NCBI RefSeq assembly: GCF_014805685.1
Contig: NC_060893.1
Coordinates: 10,661,773 to 10,725,772 of the forward strand
DNA from: Silurus meridionalis
Lineage: Eukaryota; Chordata; Actinopteri; Siluriformes; Siluridae
Length of the DNA: 64,000 bases
Direction of reading: 5' to 3'
Shown here: piece after piece, positions 1-64,000 of the stretch
Numbering within the stretch: the stretch's first letter is position 1
Layout: each line of letters opens with the position of its first letter
Notes under the pieces: model-generated
Database searches by the model: none
Told to the model about the DNA's origin: nothing
Seen by the model: the letters and a program-made list of their open reading frames with translations, nothing else
Made by a program: the position numbers and the translations under genes

Positions 1-276
1 TCGTCACGCTGAAAACAACCGGGCATGAAAAAAAACACACTTCACCTGTGTTCTGAGCTGCACGGCATCGGGAGAAAAGCTTCACCGATGGTGATTTTTA
101 AACGCACGACGATGCCAAAAGATAAACTCCTGAGAGAAATTGTTGTGAAAGGAAGGAGGAAGACAGTGAACAATGACTTTCTTGGTAGGCTACTGTTTAG
201 ATACAAGCCGTGTAACAGACACTGTCTTTCATTAAAGCCCTATATTTGGGTGCGCTTAATAGTCCGGAAATTACGG
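1..276 (-). mobile_element. pogo/Tigger-like element, copy A (cut by window edge)
   Basis: Inverted relative to copy B. The inner end reads, outward, CCGTAATTTCCGGACTAT next to a TA dinucleotide at 277-278. Plus-strand translation gives SPMVIFKRTTMPKDKL, which resembles the (P)PMVIFKR(K/T)TMPK segment of pogo/Tigger DDE transposases, preceded in another frame by LSCTASGEKL; the coding remnant therefore carries a frameshift. The element is non-autonomous, and its far end is outside the window. Family assignment rests on this short similarity and the TA target. Confidence 0.7.
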
Positions 277-290
277 TACACACATACATA

Positions 291-937
291 CTGTAATTTC
301 CGGACTATTAAGCGAACCCAAATATAAGCCGCACCCACTGAATTTTACAAAGATTAAAATTTTGAACATAAATAAGCTGTCTACACTGAAACTAATGAAC
401 TTTACACAGGCTTTAACGAAAGACAGTGTCTGTTGTCTGTTACATGGCTCATTGTTCACTGTCTTCCTCCTCCCTTTTACAACTATTTCTCTCGGGAGTT
501 TATCTTTTGGCATCGTCGTGCGTTTAAAAATCACCATCGGTGAATCTTTTCTCCCGATGCCGTGCAGCTCAGAACACAGGTGAGGTGCGTTTTTTTTAAT
601 GCCCGGTTGTTTTCAGCGTGACGAATGATCGCATTTTCTGTAGACAGTCCGAGTGAGCGGCAGGTCAAACATCAGAGGAAGCTCATCCATATTTATGATG
701 TGGTGCAGCCCGATTCAGTGGGAGCGCATCGGATTTAATATAAAGAGTTTGATTGGTTAACCTTAACCCGTTCGGCAATTTCATTGGTCTAATGTTACGG
801 GGGCTCAGTTTTTTGGCTTGAAGCTTGTGAAACCGGGAAAAACCCAGGAAAAATCCATAAATTAACCGCTTCATGGTTTAAGCCGCGGGGTACAAAGAGT
901 GGGAAAAAAGTAGCGGCTTATAGTCCGAAAAATACGC
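291..937 (+). mobile_element. pogo/Tigger-like element, copy B (near full length)
   Basis: Bounded by imperfect terminal inverted repeats of about 25 bp (left CTGTAATTTCCGGACTATTA, right GCGGCTTATAGTCCGAAAAA) with TA on the left and near the right edge. Minus-strand translation around 440-540 gives SPMVIFKR-like-free MVIFKRTTMPKDKLPREIVV, the same transposase remnant as copy A. It lies in the tln2 intron after exon 50, head to head with copy A and separated from it by 14 bp including the TA. Confidence 0.75.
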
Positions 938-974
938 CATATATACACACATACATGTATTTGCATTTCCTCAC

Positions 975-53424
<52,450 letters not shown>

Positions 53425-55795
53425 CTGTTCAAAACAAACAGAAATATTTTATTATGGAAACCCCAGCATTGATTAATTAAAACAGTTCAAATCACTGAGC
53501 TATTTTATACTTGATCCTGATTGGTTGCTTAAACAACAGAACTGTTAGAATTCTCCATTCTGATAAGTCAAATGATGCAGAGCAATTTTTCTATATACAG
53601 TCACTCTGATAGGAGCAACATTTATGATTTATAAATTAGCAATTGAAAATGTTGTAGATTTAATAATAAAAAACAAAAAAAAACAAAGCTTTCAAAAAGA
53701 TGTTAAGTAAACATTTATGAAAGAACTCAGGGTGAGAGCATGGTAACTTTTTGTATTTTCTGCTCTCTCAGTAATAAGCCTTATTCAAAAGAGAGAAAAA
53801 TATGAATCAACACTGGCATGGTAAAACATTGGGGTTTTAGTTTCATGCTTAGCTGCATTACACCACTCCATCTTTTATTCCTTACATAACTTCTTGATTG
53901 CATAACGGCCTTTGTATAGTTCCATCAAAGTCAAATAAATGGAGCTAAACACCTGAAATTGCAATAGAGGCGTAATCCAGACACAACATAAATCTGATTA
54001 CGTTCATGGAGTGAATCATTGTATACGTGAATGTGTCTGCGTTACAACAAACAACAAACAGCAGGGAATGGGCCAAACTACGGGTCCTAGGTAGCAACTA
54101 TTTTCAAGATTTAAAACATCACTACTTGATTAGCAGGGACATTTGGAGTATGTTTTACAGGGTAAGTGTGTCTCTAATGGTCAATCAATCTAATGGTCAA
54201 TCAAATATAGGCTCTGACAGGAAATGCAATTTTTGATGCTCTGGAAACAGACACGGAACTTTACTTTTCATTTAGACTGTAATTTTGTTTAAATTACAAG
54301 ATAACATACAAGTATATGGGGATTTTAAAGGGATCGCTGTGAAAGAGGGTAAAAATAACCTGCAGGTAAAGATTGAAGCAAGAATGATTTATGGTATAGA
54401 ACCAAAAGTATGAAACATAAGCTTTAAGCAAGAAGTGAAAGTTTACAGATTCCAGAGAGATGATTTTTAATCCTAGTCTTAGAGTGCAATAAGTGGATAT
54501 TTCTGGAGCTGGGATAAGATAGGAATGCTGATCGGTAAGGCTTAAGGAGGCTGCACAGTTGTGGAGACCCACACCTCTACCGCTGAAATTCCACTCCTGT
54601 TGAAATAAAATCAAAATGTTTTCACCACTCAGACAACCGAGCTTACTAAAAACGTGGGGTATGAATACTGATGGGCCAAATGTGCTTTGTATAATATGAA
54701 AAATGTCGGTTTTTGTTATACTTAGATTGGAGGTGGAGAATGAGACGGATTTTCTATGTTCTATGCCAATGCATTCCCTCAGTGCCATTTCCTACAGTTT
54801 TACAAAGATTAACACACTCGTGCGCGCCTACACTGTCTAAAGTGGTGATAATGTCGCTGCATGATTCTTTTACCCTCACTCAAACACACAGGGGACCTGC
54901 TGAGCTATTATTCACCAGATGTGAAGTTCATCTACACACCACCCCCACCGACATTTCACACCCAGTTGGAATGCAGCGGCAGACGGACAGTGACACACGA
55001 CTCCGATTGGACATGGAGGATAGAGAGGCCGTTTGGTGTGGCGTGGGAGAGTGTGAAAGGGAGGTGGGCAAGACGATTTCTTGCACGATAATTACTCCCC
55101 CACAACATAAAATGCCTTCATAACTTTATGCTTAACCTGTGCGAAACAAAAAAAAGTCGTCTGCAAGCTAAAATATACCAAATTTGTTGTCAGGAATAAC
55201 AGACTTTAAAATATACACAAAATGGTGCAAACTATCAGAAGCAGCAGTTCTTTTAGTGTAAACACCTTGTTTATAAGGATAGTTGGAGTAGAATGGGAAA
55301 ACTAGTTTAAGCCAACTGGAACACTACATTAACGCAAATAACCACTCTTCACAACTATGTTGACTAGATAAGCATCTCAATATGCATGCGGGCATCAACA
55401 TTTGAAGGAAATCTGCTGCAACAGCAGAAGACCAGGTTCCAGTCCGGCCATCCAAGAAGAGGAATGTGAGGTTACAGTACATTAAACCCAGGCGCACACT
55501 GTTTATTCTACTTAACATTAATTACGAAAGGGAACAGTACAAATATACAACATATTTATAGGGCACTAATAATCATTTCATATTCTGACACATAGACAGC
55601 ATTTTGCACATTCATTATGAACCAAAAATCTCATGATATTCAGCTGACTTGGCAGTCAGTTCACCTTGTGTTATCCTGCTTGATCTCTCTCCTTCATCTT
55701 AATTTTCTGTAGTGAGTGGAGGAGGGGTAGGCGTAAAGTGTTTGAGATTAAATGTAACCGTTCCTGAGAGCTGATTAAAAATTCTATTTTATATA

Positions 55796-56478
55796 GCGTA
55801 ATTTCCCGACTATTAAGCACACCCAAATATAAGCCCCACCCACTGAATTTTACATTGATTTTTATTTTGAACATAAATACGCCGCACCTGTCTATAAGCC
55901 GCAGTCTACACTGAAACTAATAATCTTTACAGGCTTTACTAAAAGACAGTGTGTTACACGGCTTGTATCTAAACAGTAGCCTACCAAGAAAGTCATTGTT
56001 CACTGTCTTCCTCCTTCCTTTCACAACATTTTCTCTCGGGAGTTTTTCTTTTGGCATCATCGTGCGTTTAAAAATCACCATCGGTGAAGCTTTTCTCCTG
56101 ATGCCGTGCAGCTCAGAACACAGGTGAAGTGCGTTTTTTCATGCCCGGTTGTTTTCAGCGTGACGAATGATTCGCATTTCCTGTAGACAGTCCGAGTGAG
56201 CGGCAGGTCAAACATCAGAGGAACATCATCCATATTTATGATGTGGTGCGGCCCGATTCAGTGGAATCGCGATTTAATATAAAGAGTTTCATTGGTTTAC
56301 CTGAACCCGTTCGCCAATTTCATTGGTCTAATGTTATGGGGCTCAGTTTTTTGGCGGCATGAAGCTTGTGAAACCGGGAAAAACCCAGGAAAAATCCATA
56401 AATTAGCCGCTTCGTTGTTTAAGCCGCAGGGTTCAAAACATGGCAAAAAAGAAGCGGCTTATAGTCTGGAAAATACAG
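55796..56478 (+). mobile_element. pogo/Tigger-like element, copy C
   Basis: Same family as 291-937. It begins GCGTAATTTCCCGACTATTA and ends GCTTATAGTCTGGAAAATAC-AG, with TA directly outside both ends. It retains the internal motif that encodes the decayed transposase fragment on the minus strand near 56035-56085. Located upstream of tln2 exon 1. No intact open frame. Confidence 0.75.
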
Positions 56479-58377
56479 TATATTACTAGAAATATTACTA
56501 GGGACAGTTCAGTACTCAAGTAAGAGTACTCTGTGCTTCATCACCATTTTCTCCTTTTTCAGACCTGATTAAGCAGAGGTGGAATGCTCACAAATTATAT
56601 GAAAACCCATTAAATCAATGATGCAGTTCATGACGTATAGAAAAACTCCCCCCAGAAAATACACTACCATCTATAACAGCACATGGGATTTGTCTCCCAG
56701 TTAAAAGACAACAGCAAAAATCCCTTCCAGGTTAATGTTGCTTAGCCTTCAAGTGTCAATGTTAGCCATGTTACAGGTTTATCCTCATAATTGCTCCTAC
56801 TATTAAACTGCCCTGCACCTTTTGTGCTCTCCTCTGAGGATGGATGAACAATGTCAGCTAATTTGAGCCCACTGCCCGTGATAAAGACATCCAAACATTG
56901 ATGTCACATGCAGACCGGCTCTGTTTCAAAGTTAGCACTTTTAAGTGGCTCTCCAGTGCATCCTCCGGGGCATCGTCCTTAATCATTGCAAAGCCAGAAC
57001 AGAGGAACAAATATTAAGTTATGCTGTTATTACCCTAAAAAGGCGGTTTTAGGATTAAGGAAACGCCACAACAAACCATGCTTTCTGGAGGCTGCTATCG
57101 TAAATATGGACAATTCAATTGGGCCAAGAAAGCAGGGGCCATCTGGAATAGATTGCTATGTAGTGGTTTACAGCAATAACAATTGAAGAGAGTTAGGAGC
57201 CTGACCATTCCATGTGGAGCGTATGTTTATGAGTAAGAGTGTTCTGAGAGGAGAGTAGAGTACACCGTGTCCTTTTTGACATTCATATAAAAGTGCCCCA
57301 GGTACAAAACCAGAACATGATACAGTCACAGATTCTAAGATTCTGAGCCACCTAATGGAGTGATGGTAGTTACCATTGGAACGACCATAATTATAATAAT
57401 CCCCAGTACAGATGAGCCGCACAATGCTTTCCTCCAGAGAAAAATTTATAAACACTCTACAGTTCCTGCACTGGTGAAGAACGTCTGGAATTTTCTTATC
57501 GCATGGTTGATATGTCCATCAGCCAAGTGGAACTCTGGAAGCGATAGAGGAGGAAAATCCCTGGATGTCCAGCTGTGATGTGTAAACACTATAGTACAGC
57601 TGTGACTGTAATATGGCCGCAGTGATGGTTGAATGATAACTGTATAACATTTAAAACAAGCTCACGGCAGCTCCAAGATTAGCGCAGAAGAAAAGAATCC
57701 CACAGCTGTTCCTGTTTTAGTGGAGCATCCAGTAGCATGATCATTGATATTTTCTTATTTGGGATTATAATAGTACATATTCATGATTTTCCTTCTTAGT
57801 AGAACTGTAAAACAGGACAACCAAAAGGTTTTTTTTAATGTTGGGTTATAAGATAAAAATTACCTGTAACTTGCACTGGAATTTGGATGCATGATTGTAA
57901 ACCATTAACCTTTTTTGTCCATAATACCCCTTGTTTGGCAATCCCACAAAAATGAATGTGATGTTTTCAACCATATTTGTGTGCTTCAAAATCGGTGTTC
58001 CATACTAAATACCTGACTTTATATTGGATAGATTAGTAAGCAATCCCATTTATTGGTTTAAAAAAAATCCCTTCATGCTCTCCTTACATTTTTTAAGTAA
58101 ACTTTTATACATAAATATGTAGTAGTAATAATATTTTTTTAAACCAATAAATCGGAAAATAATTGTCCGAATAATCGATTATCAAAATAAACGTTAATTG
58201 CAGCCCTACATAAAACTTTCACAAAATTAAGATTGTTTTTCCTCACACTCTTTAAAAGGTGTCAAGTTTTTTTTTTTTTATAAATGCATCAGTTAACTCT
58301 ATATTTTTGTTCAGCCTCCATTGTAAACAATACTGTAAAAATTAAAAAAGCATGTACACATGTGTGTGTGTGTATAT

Positions 58378-58743
<366 letters not shown>

Positions 58744-60249
58744 ATTAGCATTATACAGTGAAATATTCACAAATATGGGTGGTGTCCGGCTACTGAAAAA
58801 TCATCTGTTCCAATCATCTGTTCTGAGGAAAAATAGGCATGAATAAAAGCCTCAAGTCTTAGTGATTCCCTCATAAGAACTGCCCACACAATGTCTCTGG
58901 CTAGCTTCAAAAAATAAAATTAAGGAGGCAGAGATCAGACTAACAGTGGGATTAACATTCCATTCGCATATCCATAAGATTTTAATAAGCCTTAATAAGA
59001 TTTAAAACAAGCAAAGGGTCACAGTACACACTGATCTGCTAATCTTTAAAGTATGTAAATGCCTCCTGGGTTGTGCATGAATCGCAAATACATTTTAATA
59101 AGCGAGAGAACGCACATAATTTTCCATAATAATTAGCATACAAACATATGCAAACTAAAGAGTCGCAGGGAGAGTTCGAAAATTTATCTTTTCTCATACC
59201 TTGCAAAAAGATAAAGCCAGGGAGGAAAACAGAAGAAGAAAAGATATTATATTAAGAGACAAGTGAGATAGATGGGAGAAGGAAAGGGAGAAAGTAAAAA
59301 AAAAAAAAAAGAGAAAGACAGAGATTACGATTGTATAAGATCCATCTGTTACTAGAACCTTCTATTATTTTCCAAATATGTGCTAGTTAAGATTACATTT
59401 TTTTTCTCCTGTTAGTCGCTTCACACAAATCCTTACTTGGTCTTCATCAGGTATCGACTGTGAACATAAAAGAGCTATTTCTCCATGTCAAAGATATTAA
59501 TTAAGCTAGTCAGGCCTCATTGTGGTCACTGCTGAGCTGCAGCCACATAAGCAGGAGCAAAGAGGCTCATTGCAGGATTCATCCACACAATTTCCTGCTA
59601 TTAGTCCACTTATCTGGTCATCTATACACTCAGCCTAGTTCCCACATAGCAGTTTTCCATTTTAAACTGCATGCTTATGATTTGCACTGCGATTTATAGA
59701 AGAAAGAAAATATATTTTTCAAACCCGGCCTGTTCACAGCTGTAAAGCATTAATGAAAGAAAGACATTAATAAGGTATTATGTGTAGCCTAAAGCCTTAT
59801 TTGGATTGGATTAGGTGTACATGAGGACATGGAGTAATGAAATTATTACTGAAATATCTCTGGGCTTTTTGTCTTTTAGAATCAGTCATGCCAGCCATTT
59901 TTACTAAGTGCATACATCTGGAAAGAGTACACTGTATATTACTTCCTACAAAATGCCATGCAGTAACCCAGGTAAATAAATATCCATACACAAAGTGACA
60001 GGATGGTAAACATTAAAAGATGTGCTCATTCATATGTCATCATCATTATTATTTATCTATCTTTTTTTACCTGAACCAATTTCTTTAGCTTTCAAATACC
60101 AAACTCTGGTATGGACGTCATACATGTAAGGTCTTATGATGTAAGGTCTCCAACCTCTCAGATTAAACAGAAAAATACGCTCGTAACTTCACATGGAAAT
60201 ACCCCTTACTCACAGCTATGACATCAAAACCAACAGCCTAATATAGTGC

Positions 60250-61105
60250 AGGTCTCCCTTGTGCCATCCAAAACCCCTCTGGCCCATCAAGAACATAGAT
60301 TTCACAAGACTTCTTTCACAAGGTGGGCTGTGGAATCTGGCACAAAGATGTTAGCAGCAGATCCCTCAAGTCCTGCACGTTAAGGTGGGTGTGTGTGTGT
60401 ATTAATAAAAGAGGCTACTGCTATAAGGGATACTGTTGCCATGAAGGAATGTACTTGTCTTCAACAATGTTTTTACTTACTTGTCAAAGACATTAGTGCT
60501 AAGACAACAACAAAAATGTTCCCAGTAGAACAGTGTATCCTCGTGCCTTTTTTCCCCCAGGTAAGAAACACACAGATGATTCATCTGACCAGGTCACCTT
60601 CTTCTATCACTTTATGGACCAATTCTGATGCTCATGTTCTCATTGTAGAGGCAGAGGACAGGGTTCAGCATTGGCTCGCTGCCTGGTCTGTGGCAATGCA
60701 GCAACAATTTATCAGAGCCAACATGAGGTTTTTCAGCAATTGCTACAGTTGCTCTTCTGTCGGATTGAACCACCACCAGAGATTTGGGTGCCTGGTTCAC
60801 CCATTTTCTTTTGACCACTTTTGGTAGATTCTAACCACATGCATTCTAGAAGCACCAGACAAAACCTGCTGTTTTGGAGCTGCTCTGATCCAGCAGTCTA
60901 TCCATCACAAATTGGCCCTGGTCACAGTCAGTCAAATCCTTCCACTTACCCATTTTTTATTATTTTTTTAACAGCATACATAGTTTTTGAGTACTTACTG
61001 AATAATGTCTACTTTATTTCACTCTTTGACAAGTGCCATTGTAACAAGATGATCAATGCAATTCATGCCAGTTGTCAGTGGTTTTAATGTTATGGCAGCT
61101 GGCTT
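60250..61105 (-). mobile_element. Tc1-like element relic, minus orientation
   Basis: The minus strand encodes pieces of a Tc1-like N-terminal region: an eroded DLTDCDQGQFVMDRL near 60935 and VVQSDRRATVAIAE near 60765. The non-coding motifs 'gatactgttgccatgaagga' and 'cagtggttttaatgttatgg' at 61077-61097 match a common teleost Tc1-like family. Heavily mutated and with no intact frame. Lies upstream of tln2. Confidence 0.7.
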
Positions 61106-62071
61106 AAGTGTAGCATTAATCACCTTTTATAATTTCACCCACCATACAGTGATTCTAATTTACATTGTAGCCTCAAAGTGAAATGATCAAATGATTGCAG
61201 GCCCTGTATGGCTACATGGGGCAGGAAAGGCTTTATTGCAATTGTGAGTGCATTACATTACGAATGTACTCAAAACACTGACAATGAAATTGAACATCAC
61301 AATCAAAAAAATAATGCAAGACTATTTCAGCTTCAGGATGCTGAAACACAGGCTAACATTTTAATAGACTTTGAAGAACAAAAGACAGAACCTGGAGCTG
61401 AGCAGAGTCTGGATGTTCCAGATGTTCGATATATATATAAAAAAAAAGAAAAGAAACATGGTGAACAGAGAGGCAGTTGGCAGATCCTTCCATTTCAAGG
61501 AGGATAAATATAGCTTTTCCACACATCGCTCAATTTAAAAATATTCTCTGATTAATCAGTGTCCTTGCACTGGATGATATGAGACTGTGCTGAGCAATAA
61601 GCCATCTCTGCTCTCAGTACTTGCTCTGTATAAAATTGCTGCTCGGCCAGCACTCTACTTTGTGTCTGGTTTCTGCTTATATTGGACAGAGGGGCACAAT
61701 TTGCAGAACTAATAAATTAAAAGAGCTAAGCACATCAGTTAAAAGTAAAGTAGAGAGATGCAGTCATCATGGATGTCTAAAGCCAGATAAGATTAGTGCA
61801 TGCTCCTACTGCCTCTACAGGAACACATGAGTTACAAATGCTTCCATCAACACATTCATTTTTTAATTTTTTTTTACCAATTTTAACTACTCTGTGTGTA
61901 ATGTGGGTGTGGACAAAAATCAATACTGGAAAATATTACAAGCAACAGAAATATGTTTTTCCCCATATAAATAAAAAAGATCCCCTGCAGAGTAATGCCT
62001 AAAATGAACCAGTGCTACTCAGTTGTGTCACTGCAATACATGTAAATAGCCCTCATTACCTCTAATGAACT

Positions 62072-63689
<1,618 letters not shown>

Positions 63690-64000
63690 TTATTGTTAGT
63701 TCAGAATTAAATCTGCAGTGTTACAGTAAACATTAACTTACAAGCTATTGGAAAGTAAATAAAGGAAGTGTGAATGTGTGTATTAGGCCAATCAGTATTC
63801 TATTGATAGCCTAATATTTTAATGAACACGATTGATTGACAGCTGATAAAGCTTTTGCCGTTTCATCATCATGTACGATAAACAACATGTAATTGTGTAT
63901 TATGCATGTGTTTTATTAAATTAGTTATAAAATAAAAATGACTTAAATGGTCACTGTGGGGAAGCGGAAAAGTAGCTTAGTTTAGTTGCATCGCCAGTAC

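Noticed and set aside
54294..54788. 164-codon minus-strand open frame upstream of tln2
   Set aside because: Composition is that of AT-rich non-coding DNA translated by chance, with no recognisable domain, splice context or similarity.
54713..55123. 136-codon plus-strand open frame in a locally GC-richer patch
   Set aside because: No family resemblance and overlapping open frames on the other strand; the patch might be regulatory but nothing supports a gene.

Overview
The window is a stretch of teleost fish genomic DNA. Three things point that way: a vertebrate multi-exon gene whose protein matches talin-2 almost residue for residue, very dense CA/TG and TA microsatellites, and several Tc1-like, hAT-like, pogo-like and RTE-clade elements of types common in ray-finned fish. 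The species cannot be named from the sequence; a catfish-like or other ostariophysan genome is only a guess.

The whole left and central part (975-53416, minus strand) is one gene, talin-2 (tln2; I cannot tell whether it is the a or b duplicate). I assembled 50 coding exons by hand. All have GT-AG borders, all join in phase, and together they encode about 2293 residues without a stop or frame break. Reading right to left, the exons give the FERM head (F0, F1, F2, F3; 53416-39382), the calpain-sensitive linker (39289-38282), and rod helical bundles R1 to R12 (38465-975). R13 and the dimerisation helix, about 250 residues, must lie left of the window. Any 5' untranslated exons and the promoter lie right of 53424 and were not identified. 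Talin-2 is a cytoplasmic adaptor: its head binds and activates beta-integrin tails, and its rod binds vinculin and actin.

Introns and the 5' flank carry the accessory content. 1-937 holds two inverted copies of a pogo/Tigger-like element, with a third at 55796-56478. 11798-13470 is a hAT-like element with a second hAT-like element nested inside it, each with its own 8-bp target duplication. 18802-19270 and 49088-49542 are two copies of a short hAT-type element, both in TCTAGA-like targets. 32826-33019 and 39805-40870 are pieces of an RTE-clade LINE. 44650-45138, 51860-52670, 60250-61105 and 62072-63689 are four different Tc1-like elements; the last is nearly complete with frameshifts. 58378-58592 is a TA-repeat palindrome.

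I saw no undescribed multi-gene system. The most unusual pattern is the repeated placement of CA/TG microsatellites directly against tln2 splice sites, in six exons, four of which could be skipped without changing the reading frame.
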